From the NCBI RefSeq assembly GCF_002887735.1, contig NZ_PKQP01000001.1, positions 620,001 through 684,000 on the forward strand: a DNA stretch of 64,000 nt, written 5' to 3'. The notes beneath the pieces are model-generated. The model searched no databases. It had not been told where the DNA came from and saw nothing but the letters and a program-made list of their open reading frames with translations. Position 1 is the stretch's first letter. Each line of letters opens with the position of its first letter. The DNA comes from Stenotrophomonas bentonitica (GTDB lineage: Bacteria; Pseudomonadota; Gammaproteobacteria; Xanthomonadales; Xanthomonadaceae). Below, one piece after another: positions 26,537 to 35,917 of this stretch. The position numbers and the translations under genes were made by a program.

Positions 26537-26823
26537 GGGATGGCTCCTCGTCAGTGATCTATGGAGTGGAAACGCCCAGGTAAAGCAAACCCGCCGTTGC
26601 TGCGTTGCGGGGACCGCCGTCGCGTCATGCGCGTCGTGACGGATACGGTGACACCCGCCGCATGTGGCCAGGCAGGTATCGAAGAGGAAAGGAACTTGCG
26701 GTTCGCCGGGGGAAGCGAAGCCATCTCCACCGTCATGGGACGCGAGGTGGATGTCCAGGTTGTGCTTCGCGACTTGATGTCGATTCTGCTCACTCTGTTC
26801 GCAGGCAAGGTCTGCTGAGGCGA

Positions 26824-26852
26824 AACCTAATCACGCTTTTTTTGACTGTCAA
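26824..26852 (-). promoter_or_regulatory. strong promoter 280 bp upstream of the histone-like gene
   Basis: On the minus strand, TTGACA (26852-26847), a 17-bp spacer and TAGGTT (26829-26824). The predicted start near 26817 implies an untranslated leader of about 280 nt before the histone-like ATG, or a separate small RNA. Confidence 0.55.
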
Positions 26853-27426
26853 CAACCCCGGCGAAAAATTTTCACACCGGCGCCTTGCCTCGCCCCCCCT
26901 CGCTGCGCCCGCCTGCGACCTGCCGAACGCACGCTGCCGCCGCCGGCGCGAACGCCCTGCGCCCGCACACGCTGACAGCACTGAAAAGAAAATCACTTAA
27001 AAGAAGCACTTTCGTGTCGCGACATCGCAACATCGCGGTGCATGCCATTGCGTGCCCGCGCGTGCAGCCTGCTCGACCACGCACCTCGCCACCCTCCCCG
27101 TGCGCCCCTTAAACAGACCGGAAAACTTTTCACATCTGCGCGCACTTTTTTCGACCCGATTCGCGCAACTGCGCAAACTTTTGACCGCCCTGGCACCGGC
27201 GCGTCCGTCCGCGATGATCGACTTCGAGCGTCCGTGCGCGTCCATATCGATGCCATATCGATGCCATATCGGTGCGCGATCGGGTGCGCGGCGCGGACCA
27301 GATCACCGGCATGCATCGGCACCGAACCGATCGTCATGAGCCCGTGGTCGCGATCGCGTGCCGCCGCGCGCGCACTGCAATCCTCACGTACTGCTAACGC
27401 CGTTCGCGCGCGCCCGGCGAACGGGC
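26853..27426. other. non-coding region with repeated palindromes
   Basis: No convincing gene lies between the histone-like promoter and the gcvH terminator. Two copies of the palindrome GAAAA-N-TTTTC, each followed by ACA, occur at 26863-26873 and 27121-27131. Other A/T clusters (AAAAGAAAATCACTTAAAAG near 26984, a poly-T at about 27145-27151) stand out in otherwise GC-rich DNA. Small reading frames here have no start signal or recognisable product. Confidence 0.5.
27242..27274. repeat. 11-bp tandem repeat, three units
   Basis: CCATATCGATG is repeated three times head to tail; the third copy has one change (GGTG end). It lies in the non-coding region between the histone-like gene and gcvH. 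Confidence 0.85.
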
Positions 27427-27455
27427 AAAAAAAACGGCCGCACCAGGCGGCCGTT
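27427..27455 (-). terminator. intrinsic terminator of gcvH
   Basis: Minus-strand stem AACGGCCGC/GCGGCCGTT with a five-base loop and an eight-T run, 19 bp after the gcvH stop. Confidence 0.93.
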
Positions 27456-27473
27456 CTTCAGCGGCGGCGACGA

Positions 27474-27869
27474 TCAGTGATCGTCGTTTTCCAGCAGCTC
27501 GGCGTAGTCGTCCGGACCCAGCAGGTCGTTGACTTCTTCCAGGCCGGCCACTTCGACGACATAGATCCAGCCCTCGCCGTAGGCGTCTTCGTTGATGGTT
27601 TCCGGCTTGTCGCTCAGGGCCGAATTGACCTCGACCACCGTGCCGGTGATCGGGCTGTACACGTCCGAGGCGGCCTTGACCGACTCGACCACGGCAGCCT
27701 GCTCGCCGGCCTTGACCTCCTGGCCAACCTCCGGCAGTTCAACGTAGACCAGGTCGCCGAGCAGGCCCTGGGCGTGGTCGGAAATACCGACGGTGACGCG
27801 GCCATTGCCTTCAACGCGCGCCCACTCGTGGGACTTGAGGAATTTGAGGTCGCCGGGGATCTCGCTCAT
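27474..27869 (-). CDS. gcvH: glycine cleavage system H protein
   Basis: 131 aa, the standard H-protein length. The lipoyl-lysine motif is [19 protein letters not shown] (Lys near residue 65). It begins [19 protein letters not shown] and ends with the usual acidic tail ([12 protein letters not shown]). It carries the aminomethyl group between the P, T and L proteins. The ATG at 27869 is conventional for the family. It lies 97 bp downstream of gcvT with an intervening hairpin. gcvP is not in the window. Confidence 0.97.
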   Translation of the reverse strand: MSEIPGDLKFLKSHEWARVEGNGRVTVGISDHAQGLLGDLVYVELPEVGQEVKAGEQAAVVESVKAASDVYSPITGTVVEVNSALSDKPETINEDAYGEGWIYVVEVAGLEEVNDLLGPDDYAELLENDDH

Positions 27870-27923
27870 GGGACTGCTCCGAGGAATATCAGGGGGGTCA
27901 AGAAACGGGGGTAGTGTAACCAA

Positions 27924-27953
27924 CCGGCGCGGATGCGGAGGCATCCGCACCGG
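27924..27953. other. hairpin between gcvT and gcvH
   Basis: CCGG-C-GCGGATGC-GGAG-GCATCCGC-A-CCGG forms a long stem with one mismatch in the 97-bp gap. No T tract follows. It could reduce read-through or stabilise transcript ends between the two genes. Confidence 0.5.
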
Positions 27954-27966
27954 GTAAAGCACGGCA

Positions 27967-29079
27967 TCAGCCGTCGATCAGCACACCGGGCTGGGGCTGG
28001 CCTTCGCGCACGAACGGGAACTTCACCACGCGCACCGGAACCTGCTTGCCGCGGATATCCACGCGGACCTCGCCCAGTTCGCCGCCCGGCACGCGGGCGA
28101 ACGCGATGCCCTTGCCCAGGGTCGGCGAGAAGGTGCCGGACAGGATCTCGCCCTCGCCGCCGGCGGTGAGTACCACCTGGCCGTGGCGCAGTACACCCTT
28201 CTCGTCCATCACCAGGCCGATCAGCTGGCGGGCGTTGCCGGCCGCCTTCTGCGCTTCGAGCACGTCGCGACCGATGAAGTCGCGACCTTCGTCCAGCGCC
28301 ACGGTCCAGGCCAGGCCGGCTTCGTACGGGGTGATCTCTTCGTCCATGTCCTGGCCGTAGAGGTTCATGCCGGCTTCCAGGCGCAGCGTGTCGCGCGCAC
28401 CCAGGCCAGCCGGACGCACGCCGGCGGCGCTCAGGGCATTCCAGAAGGCGACCACGGCGCTCTGCGGCAACAGGATCTCGAAACCATCCTCACCGGTGTA
28501 CCCGGTGCGGGCCACGAACAGCGCGGTGCCATCGGCGGTGGTGGTTTCCAGCGCGGCGAAACGGCCCAGCTTCTCCAGCGCGGCGCGGTCGCCCTCGCCG
28601 AGCAGGCTGATCACGCGCTCGCGCGCGGTCGGCCCCTGCACCGCGATGATGGCCAGGTCTTCGCGCTCGATGACCTCCACGTTGAATGCCGCGGCCTGCT
28701 GGCGGATCCAGGCCAGGTCCTTTTCGCGGGTGGAGGCGTTGACCACCATGCGGAAGAAATCGTCGGCCATGTAGTAGACGATCAGGTCGTCGATCACGCC
28801 GCCGCGGGCATTGAGCATGCACGAGTACAGTGCCTTGCCGGTGGCCTTGAGCTTGTCCACCGAGTTGGCCAGCAGCGTGCGCAGGAACGGCTTGACCTGG
28901 TCACCGCGCAGGTCGACCACGGTCATGTGGCTGACGTCGAACATGCCGGCGTCGCTGCGCACCAGATGGTGCTCGTCCAGCTGCGAACCGTAATGAATGG
29001 GCATGTCCCAGCCACCGAAATCGACCATCTTGGCGCCGAGTGCGCGGTGGGTATCGTTGAGAAGCGTCTTCTGGGTCAT
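27967..29079 (-). CDS. gcvT: glycine cleavage system T protein (aminomethyltransferase)
   Basis: 370 aa. Folate-binding and GCV_T signatures are present: [39 protein letters not shown], the [14 protein letters not shown] motif with the conserved Asp, and [18 protein letters not shown]. It transfers the methylene group from the H-protein-bound intermediate to tetrahydrofolate and releases ammonia. A GATAAT box (29118-29113, minus strand) lies about 35 bp before the ATG and probably serves as the -10. No glycine riboswitch was recognised in the short leader. Confidence 0.97.
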   Translation of the reverse strand: MTQKTLLNDTHRALGAKMVDFGGWDMPIHYGSQLDEHHLVRSDAGMFDVSHMTVVDLRGDQVKPFLRTLLANSVDKLKATGKALYSCMLNARGGVIDDLIVYYMADDFFRMVVNASTREKDLAWIRQQAAAFNVEVIEREDLAIIAVQGPTARERVISLLGEGDRAALEKLGRFAALETTTADGTALFVARTGYTGEDGFEILLPQSAVVAFWNALSAAGVRPAGLGARDTLRLEAGMNLYGQDMDEEITPYEAGLAWTVALDEGRDFIGRDVLEAQKAAGNARQLIGLVMDEKGVLRHGQVVLTAGGEGEILSGTFSPTLGKGIAFARVPGGELGEVRVDIRGKQVPVRVVKFPFVREGQPQPGVLIDG

Positions 29080-29165
29080 GACCGGTTCCGGGGGAATGAA
29101 GGCAAGACATCCATTATCCCAGAACCGTCTTCACAACGCCTGCGGCGGTGCGGGAAAACCGCGGA

Positions 29166-29597
29166 TCAGGCCTGCTGCACCTTCAGCGTCATCCCTTCCA
29201 CCGCCACCACCCGTACCGGGCTGCCGGCGGGCAGGTCGGGACCTGCGACAACCCAGAAGGCATCGTCCACCTTGGCCCGGCCCTTGCCGGCGATGATGGC
29301 CTGGTCGAGCACGACCACCCGCCCGATCAGCTGTTCGGCGCGGCGGTTCAACAGCGGCTGGTCGCTCCGGCGATCGTGCGACCGGCCCCAGCGGCGGTAG
29401 CACTGGATCGAGACCACGCTGAGCACCACGAACGCGACCACCTGCCACAGCAGCGGGATCTCGGCGAACACCGCCACCAGCACGAACACCGCAGCCGCAC
29501 CGATCCCGATCCACAACATGAAGGCACCGGGCGCGAGCGCCTCGGCGGCGAACAGCACCAGTGCCAGCGCGCCCCAGGCCACCACTTCCCAGCGCAT
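29166..29597 (-). CDS. NfeD-like membrane protein
   Basis: 143 aa. An N-terminal hydrophobic region spans two or three helices (WEVVAWGALALVLFAAEAL, FMLWIGIGAAAVFVLVAVF, LLWQVVAFVVLSVVSI). A C-terminal OB-fold follows (LIGRVVVLDQAIIAGKGRAKVDD, GSPVRVVAVEGMTLKV). NfeD proteins pair with stomatin/SPFH proteins in membrane microdomains. Here the stomatin-like gene ends one base before this start codon, the classic arrangement. Confidence 0.92.
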   Translation of the reverse strand: MRWEVVAWGALALVLFAAEALAPGAFMLWIGIGAAAVFVLVAVFAEIPLLWQVVAFVVLSVVSIQCYRRWGRSHDRRSDQPLLNRRAEQLIGRVVVLDQAIIAGKGRAKVDDAFWVVAGPDLPAGSPVRVVAVEGMTLKVQQA

Positions 29598-29598
29598 G

Positions 29599-30561
29599 TC
29601 AGCCTCCGATCCGCGGCGGGACGCCGCGCGTGGCTTTCTTCTCTTCCTGCTTGGCGAACGCTTCGCGTGCCAGCTCGGCGACGCCGGCGATCGAGCCGAT
29701 CACCCCGCTTGCCTCCATCGGCATCAGCACCAGCTTCTGGTTCGGCGAGGTCGCCAGTTCCTTGAAGGCTTCCACGTACTTCTGCGCGATGAAGTAGTTG
29801 ATCGCCTGCACGTCGCCCTGGGCGATCGCCTCGGACACCATCGTGGTGGCCTTGGCTTCGGCCTCGGCCAGGCGTTCGCGCGCTTCGGCATCGCGGAAGG
29901 CGGCCTCCTTGCGTCCCTCGGCCTCGAGCACCGTGGCCTGCTTTTCGCCCTCGGCGCGCAGGATCTCGGACTGGCGCGAACCCTCGGCTTCCAGGATCTG
30001 CGCGCGCTTCTCGCGTTCGGCCTTCATCTGCCGCGCCATCGCATCAAGCAGGTCGCGCGGCGGCTGGATGTCGCGGATTTCGATGCGGTTGACCTTCACG
30101 CCCCACGGGTTGGTGGCATGGTCGACCACGCTCAGCAGCTGGGCGTTGATCACTTCGCGCTGGCTGAGCGATTCATCCAGGTCCATCGAGCCGATCACGG
30201 TACGGATGTTGGTCTGCACCAGGGCGATCATCGCCACCTCCAGGTTGGCGACCTCGTAGGCGGCCTTGGCGGCATCGAGCACCTGGAAAAACACCACGCC
30301 ATCCACGCGCACGGCAGCGTTGTCCTTGGTGATCACTTCCTGGCTGGGCACATCCAGCACCTGCTCCATCATGTTCACCTTGCGCCCCACGCCGTAGACG
30401 ATCGGGATCAGGAAATGCAGGCCCGGCGACATGGTGTGGGTGTAGCGGCCGAAGCGCTCCACGGTCCATTCGTAGCCCTGCGGCACCATGCGCACGGCCT
30501 TGAACAGGATGACAACGGCCACGAAGGCCAGCACCAGCGAGAACAGCATGGTCGGAAACAT
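29599..30561 (-). CDS. qmcA: stomatin/SPFH-domain protein, QmcA type
   Basis: 320 aa. An N-terminal membrane anchor (MLFSLVLAFVAVVILFKAV) is followed by the SPFH band-7 domain (GYEWTVERFGRYTHTMSPGLHFLIP, DNAAVRVDGVVFFQV, VIGSMDLDESLSQRE). A long Ala/Glu-rich coiled coil (residues about 185-250, REKRAQILEAEGSRQ...) and a conserved C-terminal segment follow. It likely forms oligomers in membrane microdomains and regulates membrane proteases. AAAGGGAG precedes the ATG. A TATACT -10-like box lies at 30601-30596 on the minus strand. Confidence 0.93.
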   Translation of the reverse strand: MFPTMLFSLVLAFVAVVILFKAVRMVPQGYEWTVERFGRYTHTMSPGLHFLIPIVYGVGRKVNMMEQVLDVPSQEVITKDNAAVRVDGVVFFQVLDAAKAAYEVANLEVAMIALVQTNIRTVIGSMDLDESLSQREVINAQLLSVVDHATNPWGVKVNRIEIRDIQPPRDLLDAMARQMKAEREKRAQILEAEGSRQSEILRAEGEKQATVLEAEGRKEAAFRDAEARERLAEAEAKATTMVSEAIAQGDVQAINYFIAQKYVEAFKELATSPNQKLVLMPMEASGVIGSIAGVAELAREAFAKQEEKKATRGVPPRIGG

Positions 30562-30654
30562 CAGGTCACTCCCTTTCCCCGGATTCGTAGCACCGAGTAT
30601 AGCCACGCTGCCTTCACGCCGGCATCGGGGTGCCTGACGCGCCGCAGGTCAGGA

Positions 30655-30978
30655 TCAGGCGCTGCGCGGGGCGAACATGATCACCATCATCCCGGCCAGG
30701 CACAGGCCGACGCCCAGCAGGTCCCAGCGGCTGGGGCGGATGCCGTCCACCAGCCACAACCACATCAGCGCGGTGCCGATGTAGACCCCGCCATAGGCCG
30801 CATAGACACGGCCGCTGGCGGCCGGGTGCAGGGTCAGCAGCCAGGCGAACACTGCCAGGCTGGCAGCGGCCGGCGGCAGTAGCCACGCGCTGCCCTCCCT
30901 GCGCAGCCACAGCCAGGGCAGGTAACACCCGACAATCTCGGCCACGGCGGTCAGCACGAACAGCAGCAGCGTTTTCAC
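30655..30978 (-). CDS. YnfA/UPF0060 small membrane protein
   Basis: 107 aa with four transmembrane helices. Family motifs are [51 protein letters not shown] and a final helix. The family resembles small multidrug transporters; transport by this one is unproven. The start overlaps the mazG stop (ATGA), so it is the tail of a mazG-ynfA pair. Confidence 0.93.
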   Translation of the reverse strand: MKTLLLFVLTAVAEIVGCYLPWLWLRREGSAWLLPPAAASLAVFAWLLTLHPAASGRVYAAYGGVYIGTALMWLWLVDGIRPSRWDLLGVGLCLAGMMVIMFAPRSA

Positions 30979-31787
30979 GGCTTGGGCTCGTCCGCCTTGG
31001 CCTGCTGCCAGAGGGCTTCCTGCGCGTCCAGATCGAGCGCGGCCATGGTCTGCCCGGCCGCGTGGGCCTGGGCTTCCATCGCGCGGAAGCGGCGCTCGAA
31101 CTTCTGGTTGGCCTGGCGCAGTGCGGCGCCGACATCGACCTTGGCGTGGCGGGCCAGATTGGCGCAGACGAACAGCAGGTCGCCGAGTTCTTCCTGCAGG
31201 CGCGCGTGGTTTTCCTCGACCGGGCCGCGCGCGAATTCAGCGGCGACCTCGTCCAGTTCCTCGCGTACTTTATCCATCACCGGCGCCGGGCCCGGCCAGT
31301 CGAAACCGACCCGCGCCGCACGCGCCTGCAGCTTCACCGCCCGCTGCCATTCCGGCAGGCCGCGCGAGATCCCGGCCAGCGCCGAGGTATCGGTGTGGCC
31401 CTTGGCGGCGCGCTCGGCGCGTTTGATCGCCTCCCAGTTGCTGTTGACGTCCTCCGCGCCGTTCACCTGGACCTGGGCGAACACATGCGGATGGCGACGC
31501 TCCATCTTGTCGCTGATCGCGCGGGCGACGTCGGCAAACCCGAATGCGCCCTGCTCCTGCGCCATCTGCGCATGGAAGACCACCTGGAGCAGCAGGTCGC
31601 CGAGTTCATCCTTCAGGTCATCCAGGTCACCCCGGTCGATCGCATCGGCGACCTCGTAGGCTTCCTCGATGGTGTACGGGGCGATGCTGGCGAAATCCTG
31701 CTGCAGGTCCCAGGGGCAGCCCTGCTGCGGGTCGCGCAGGTGCGCCATGATGCCCAGCAGGCGGTCCAGTTCGGGGGTGGCAGGCAT
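30975..31787 (-). CDS. mazG: nucleoside triphosphate pyrophosphohydrolase
   Basis: 270 aa with two MazG folds. The N-terminal one has the acidic cluster [10 protein letters not shown]...[18 protein letters not shown]. The C-terminal one has [10 protein letters not shown]...[18 protein letters not shown]. Both keep the EExxE/ExxD metal-binding pattern. The opening [21 protein letters not shown] is diagnostic. It hydrolyses NTPs to NMP and PPi and may act on alarmone balance. Two adjacent ATGs exist (31790, 31787). GGAG spacing favours the second. Confidence 0.94.
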   Translation of the reverse strand: MPATPELDRLLGIMAHLRDPQQGCPWDLQQDFASIAPYTIEEAYEVADAIDRGDLDDLKDELGDLLLQVVFHAQMAQEQGAFGFADVARAISDKMERRHPHVFAQVQVNGAEDVNSNWEAIKRAERAAKGHTDTSALAGISRGLPEWQRAVKLQARAARVGFDWPGPAPVMDKVREELDEVAAEFARGPVEENHARLQEELGDLLFVCANLARHAKVDVGAALRQANQKFERRFRAMEAQAHAAGQTMAALDLDAQEALWQQAKADEPKP

Positions 31788-31803
31788 CATTGCTCCAATC
31801 AGG

Positions 31804-32607
31804 TCAGGCGGACAGCCACTCGCGCCACGGCAGGCGGGTATCGCCCAGCGCGATGAAGTCACCGTTCAAGAGGGTCTCGCGGCGGTTGTAGCGGAACGGC
31901 TTGCCGGTCTCGGCCGAGAGCACCGCGCCACCGGCGGCATGCAGTACGCACTGACCGGCGGCGGTGTCCCATTCGGACGTCGGGCCCAGACGCGGGTAGA
32001 CGTCCAGCGTGCCCTCGGCCAGCCGGCAGAATTTGAGCGAGGAGCCCTGTGCGAGCACCTCGATATCGCCCATGCGGTCCAGCAGCGCCTGGGTCTGCTC
32101 GCTGCGATGCGAGCGGCTGGCGGCGACCCGCAGCGGCGCCGAGGCCGGCGTGCGGGTGCGCAGTACCGAATCGCGCATGCCGTCGCGGCGATAGGCCAGC
32201 TCGCCGCGCATGGCGTGCCAGACCTGGCCGGTGGCCGGGGCCAGCACCACGCCGAAGGCGGGTGCGCCCTGGTAGATCAGCGCGATGTTGACGCTGAACT
32301 CGTCGTTGCGCTTGACGAATTCGCGGGTGCCGTCGAGCGGATCGACCAGCCAGTACGCCCCCCAGTGCTGGCGGACCTCCCACGGTACCTGCGCCGATTC
32401 TTCAGACAGGATCGGCAGGTCCGGGGTCAGCTGCGCCAGCCCGCGCTCGATCACCTGGTTGGCGCCGAGATCGGCGGCGGTGACCGGACTGTGGTCGGAC
32501 TTGATCTCCACATCGAACGGGGTGGCGTAGACGGCCATGATGGCGGCGGCCGCGTCCTGGGCGATGGCGATGACGGTTTCGCGCAGATCCGTCGTGAGTT
32601 TGATCAT
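31804..32607 (-). CDS. cysQ: 3'(2'),5'-bisphosphate nucleotidase
   Basis: 267 aa of the inositol-monophosphatase superfamily. The metal-binding motifs are ILSEESAQ, WLVDPLDGTREFVKRNDEFSVNIAL and PTSEWDTAAGQCVLHAAGG. The family hydrolyses PAP (or PAPS) made during sulfate assimilation. The start ATG overlaps the stop of nudE (ATGA), so nudE-cysQ form a coupled pair. The gap to the downstream mazG is short, so transcription may continue. Confidence 0.94.
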   Translation of the reverse strand: MIKLTTDLRETVIAIAQDAAAAIMAVYATPFDVEIKSDHSPVTAADLGANQVIERGLAQLTPDLPILSEESAQVPWEVRQHWGAYWLVDPLDGTREFVKRNDEFSVNIALIYQGAPAFGVVLAPATGQVWHAMRGELAYRRDGMRDSVLRTRTPASAPLRVAASRSHRSEQTQALLDRMGDIEVLAQGSSLKFCRLAEGTLDVYPRLGPTSEWDTAAGQCVLHAAGGAVLSAETGKPFRYNRRETLLNGDFIALGDTRLPWREWLSA

Positions 32608-33152
32608 TCCTTCCGTCCCAGCCACTCGCGCGCGATGAACAGCGCCGCCAGCGATCGGCCCTCGGAGAAGTCCTCGCGCAGCATCAACTGGTCCAGGTCG
32701 GCCAGCTTCCACGGCACGACGTCCAGTTCCTCCGGCTCGTCGCCGGCCAGGCGCTCGGGGTACAGATCGCGCGCCACCACCAGCCACGACTGGTGGCTCA
32801 TGTAGGTCGGCGCCAGCGTCATTGCGCGCAGCACATCGACCCGACGGGCACCGTAACCGGCCTCTTCCTTCAATTCGCGGTCGGCCGCCTGTTCGGGCGT
32901 CTCGCCGGCATCGATGCGCCCTTTCACCAGGCCCAGCTCGTAGCGATGCATGCCGGCGGCGTATTCACGCACCAGCAGCACGGTCTCGTCGTCGAGCATC
33001 GGCACCACCACCACGGCGCCATGGCCGCGGGTCACCAGCCGTTCGAAGCGGCGGCGTTCGCCATTGGAGAATTCCAGATCCAGATGCTGGCGCTGGAACG
33101 GCCCGCTTTCCTCGTCCGTGATCTGGTGGATGATGGGCAGGCGACGGCTCAT
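32604..33152 (-). CDS. nudE: NUDIX hydrolase, ADP-compounds type (NudE)
   Basis: 182 aa with a canonical Nudix box, GRIDAGETPEQAADRELKEE then AGYGA, near residues 80-104. N-terminal RRRFERLVTRGHGAVVVVPM and C-terminal TLAPTYMSHQSWLVVARDLYPE match NudE, which cleaves ADP-ribose, NADH and related compounds. It is first of the leftward nudE-cysQ(-mazG-ynfA) series and divergent from bioA across 50 bp. Confidence 0.92.
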   Translation of the reverse strand: MSRRLPIIHQITDEESGPFQRQHLDLEFSNGERRRFERLVTRGHGAVVVVPMLDDETVLLVREYAAGMHRYELGLVKGRIDAGETPEQAADRELKEEAGYGARRVDVLRAMTLAPTYMSHQSWLVVARDLYPERLAGDEPEELDVVPWKLADLDQLMLREDFSEGRSLAALFIAREWLGRKE

Positions 33153-33202
33153 GCGAGCATCTCTAGAATGGGTACTGGTGAAAACGTGTTCATGAGCCCG
33201 AA

Positions 33203-34594
33203 ATGCTAGCAGACCCAGCCCCCCTCACGCTGGCCGATCAGTGGCGGCAACGCGATCTGGCCGTGCTGTGGCACCCGTGCACGCAGATGCGCGAGCACCC
33301 CGACACCCTGCCCCTGCTGCCGATCGCCCGTGGCGAAGGCCCGTGGTTGATCGACCACGACGGCCATCGTTATCTGGATGCGGTGAGCAGTTGGTGGACC
33401 AATCTGTTCGGCCATGCGCAGCCGCGCATCGGCGCGGCCATCGCCCAGCAGGCCACGCAGCTGGAACAGGTGATGCTGGCCGGCTTCAGCCATGCGCCGG
33501 CGGTGCGGCTGGCCGAGCGCCTGCTGGCGATCGCGCCACGCCAGGCCGGGCGTGATCCGCTGGCCAAGGTGTTCTATGCCGACAACGGTTCGGCCGGGGT
33601 GGAAGTGGCGCTGAAGATGGCCTTCCACTATTTCCGCAACCGCGGGGAGAACCACCGCACCCGCTTCGTGGCATTGGAGAACGGCTACCACGGCGAAACC
33701 CTGGGTGCGCTGTCGGTCGGCGACATCCCGCTGTACCGGCGGGTATACGCGCCGCTGCTGACCGAGGCACTGTTCGCGCCCTCGCCCGACGCCTACCTGG
33801 CCGAACCCGGCCAGAGTGCGGCGCAGCGTGCGCACCAGGCGGCCGATGCGCTGGCCACGCTGTTCGACCAGCACCCGGGCGAGATCTGCGCGGTGATCTT
33901 GGAGCCGCGCCTGCAGTGCGCCGGCGGCATGCGCATGCATGACCCGGTCTATCTGCAGCGTGCGCGTGCGTTGTGCGATGCCAACGGTGCGTTCCTGATC
34001 GCCGATGAAATCGCCACCGGTTTCGGCCGCACCGGCACGATGTTCGCCTGCGAACAGGCCGGGGTGATGCCCGACCTGCTGTGCCTGTCCAAGGGCCTGA
34101 CCGGCGGCTTCCTGCCGCTCTCGGCGGTGCTGGCCACGCAGGCGCTGTACGACGCCTTCCTCGACGATTCGCGCGAGCGCGCGTTCCTGCATTCGCACAG
34201 TTACACCGGCAATCCACTGGCCTGCGCCGCTGCGCTGGCGACGCTGGACATCTTCGCCGGCGAGGACGTGATCGCCCGCAACCGCAGCACCGCTGAAGTG
34301 ATGCGCACCCTGGCCGCACCGTTCGCCGACCACGCGCATGTCGCCGATGTGCGCCAGGCCGGGATGGTGGTGGCATTCGAACTGACCCGCAACGGCGACA
34401 AGCGTACGCCGTTCCCGGCCGAGGCCAGAATCGGGCTGCACGCCTACAAGGCCGCGCTCAAGCGCGGCGTGGTGCTGCGCCCACTGGGCAATGTGCTGTA
34501 TTGGATGCCGCCGTACTGCGTGGAGGACGACCATCTGGATCTGCTTGCACTGACCACCCTGGCTGCCATCGACGAGGCCGTCGCATGCGCGTGA
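33203..34594 (+). CDS. bioA: adenosylmethionine-8-amino-7-oxononanoate aminotransferase
   Basis: 463 aa, PLP class-III aminotransferase. BioA signatures are [11 protein letters not shown] at the start, [55 protein letters not shown] and the Asp-containing [22 protein letters not shown]. The PLP lysine is in [20 protein letters not shown]. It converts KAPA to DAPA in biotin synthesis, using SAM as amino donor. The other bio genes are not in the window. It overlaps rsmE by 10 bp. Confidence 0.96.
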   Translation: MLADPAPLTLADQWRQRDLAVLWHPCTQMREHPDTLPLLPIARGEGPWLIDHDGHRYLDAVSSWWTNLFGHAQPRIGAAIAQQATQLEQVMLAGFSHAPAVRLAERLLAIAPRQAGRDPLAKVFYADNGSAGVEVALKMAFHYFRNRGENHRTRFVALENGYHGETLGALSVGDIPLYRRVYAPLLTEALFAPSPDAYLAEPGQSAAQRAHQAADALATLFDQHPGEICAVILEPRLQCAGGMRMHDPVYLQRARALCDANGAFLIADEIATGFGRTGTMFACEQAGVMPDLLCLSKGLTGGFLPLSAVLATQALYDAFLDDSRERAFLHSHSYTGNPLACAAALATLDIFAGEDVIARNRSTAEVMRTLAAPFADHAHVADVRQAGMVVAFELTRNGDKRTPFPAEARIGLHAYKAALKRGVVLRPLGNVLYWMPPYCVEDDHLDLLALTTLAAIDEAVACA

Positions 34595-35319
34595 CCCGGA
34601 GCTACATCGATCATCCGCTGACTGTCGGCCAGACCCTGTCGCTGCCCGAGGATGCGGCCAACCATCTGGTCCGCGTGATGCGCCTGCGCGAAGGCGATGG
34701 CTGCGTGCTGTTCAACGGTGATGGCCAGGACTACAGCGCGACCCTGGTGGTGGTGGGCAAGCGCGATGCGCAGGTGCGCATCGAGGCCGCCACCGCGCTG
34801 GACAACGAATCGCCGTTGCACATCACCCTGCTGCAGGGCATCGCCCGTGGCGAGAAGATGGACCTGATCCTGCAGAAGGCCACCGAACTGGGCGTGCAGG
34901 CCTTCGTGCCGGTCAATGCCGAGCGCACGGAAGTGAAGCTTGACGCGGCCCGCGCCGAGAAGCGCCTGGCGCACTGGCACAGCGTGGTGGTCTCGGCCTG
35001 TGGCCAATCCGGCCGCGCGCGCGTGCCAAGCGTGGTCGCGCCGCGATCGCTGCAGGACGCCGCCAACGCGATGCCGGCCGAGGCGTTGAAGCTGACCCTG
35101 GATCCACAGGGCGAGCATCGTCTGTCGACACTCTCGGCCGCACCGGACGGCGTGGTGATCGCGATCGGCCCGGAAGGCGGCTGGTCGCCGCGCGACCGCC
35201 AGGCGCTGGCCGCGGCGGGCTTCCAGGGATTGCAGTTGGGCCCGCGCGTGCTGCGTACCGAGACCGCAGGGCTGGCGGCGATTGCGGCGGTGCAGGCACG
35301 CCTGGGCGATCTGGGCTGA
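34585..35319 (+). CDS. rsmE: 16S rRNA m3U1498 methyltransferase
   Basis: 244 aa SPOUT-class methyltransferase. An N-terminal PUA-like part (HLVRVMRLREGDGCVLFNGDG) is followed by the knot region: GEKMDLILQKATELGVQAFVP, ERTEVKL, ACGQSGRARVP, IAIGPEGGWSPRD and LGPRVLRTETA. It methylates U1498 of 16S rRNA. The start overlaps the end of bioA, implying co-transcription. Confidence 0.96.
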   Translation: MRVTRSYIDHPLTVGQTLSLPEDAANHLVRVMRLREGDGCVLFNGDGQDYSATLVVVGKRDAQVRIEAATALDNESPLHITLLQGIARGEKMDLILQKATELGVQAFVPVNAERTEVKLDAARAEKRLAHWHSVVVSACGQSGRARVPSVVAPRSLQDAANAMPAEALKLTLDPQGEHRLSTLSAAPDGVVIAIGPEGGWSPRDRQALAAAGFQGLQLGPRVLRTETAGLAAIAAVQARLGDLG

Positions 35320-35401
35320 CGATCGCGCTTGCCTGACGCCTCAGCCCCCTTGATTCATCGGGAGCGATTGCGCCCTTGAGTCCAGGGGGCACGCCGACAG
35401 G

Positions 35402-35423
35402 CGCGGGGACACTTCACCCCGCG
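35402..35423. terminator. hairpin at the end of chpC, candidate terminator of the pil-chp operon
   Basis: CGCGGGG-8-CCCCGCG overlaps the chpC stop codon and lies between convergent rsmE and chpC. There is no T tract, so intrinsic termination is doubtful. Position is the main argument. Confidence 0.35.
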
Positions 35424-35887
35424 ACCGGGAAAGATTCGTCCAGCGCCGCTTCCAGGGCGTCCAGGTCCGGCAGCAGCGCACTCTGCTCACCCAGCAGCAC
35501 GCGCATGTGTACGCCCTGCGGCAGGGTTTCTTCGGACGCGTCGGCGAGCAGGCCGTCGCGCGGCACCGCGATCAGCTGCGGGAACGTCTGGGTCAGCAGG
35601 GCGAAGTACGGGCGGCGCGGATTGCCGCCCAGTGCCTTGAGCACGACCACCTTGTTGTTGGTCACCACCGGCTCGTCGCCCTGCCCGGACAACCGGGCAA
35701 AGGACAGCAGCGGCACGTCCCAGCCGTGCCAGGCGATCTGCCCGACCAGCCAGGCCGGTGCGTCGGGCACGGTTTCGACCGGCACCTTGGACATCATTTC
35801 GGCGACGGTGGCATTGGGCAGCAGCACGCGTTCGTGCCCGGCCTGGATCAGGACACCGCGGATTTCGTCGTTGCTGGCGTAGCTCAT
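35414..35887 (-). CDS. chpC: CheW-like coupling protein of the Pil-Chp system
   Basis: 157 aa CheW-domain protein. It has VLIQAGHERVLLPNATVAEMM, APAWLVGQIAWHGWDVPLLSF and GVHMRVLLGEQ, fitting a divergent CheW fold. In Pseudomonas, ChpC links additional input to the ChpA kinase. It is the last gene of the leftward pilG-H-I-J-chpA-chpB-chpC cluster, 30 bp after chpB. The assignment to ChpC rests on gene order plus the CheW fold. Confidence 0.83.
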   Translation of the reverse strand: MSYASNDEIRGVLIQAGHERVLLPNATVAEMMSKVPVETVPDAPAWLVGQIAWHGWDVPLLSFARLSGQGDEPVVTNNKVVVLKALGGNPRRPYFALLTQTFPQLIAVPRDGLLADASEETLPQGVHMRVLLGEQSALLPDLDALEAALDESFPVAG

Positions 35888-35917
35888 GGAGATTCCTTCA
35901 AGGGTGCGTCGGCGCGC

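Noticed and set aside
26561..26818. 85-codon frame on the plus strand upstream of the histone-like gene
   Set aside because: No Shine-Dalgarno and no family resemblance. It overlaps the leader transcribed from the opposite strand.
27042..27914. 290-codon frame on the plus strand spanning the non-coding region and gcvH
   Set aside because: It continues antisense through gcvH and its terminator. The N-terminal part is Arg/Ala-rich with no domain.
29080..29165. Possible glycine riboswitch before gcvT
   Set aside because: The gap is only 86 bp and lacks the paired aptamer cores.
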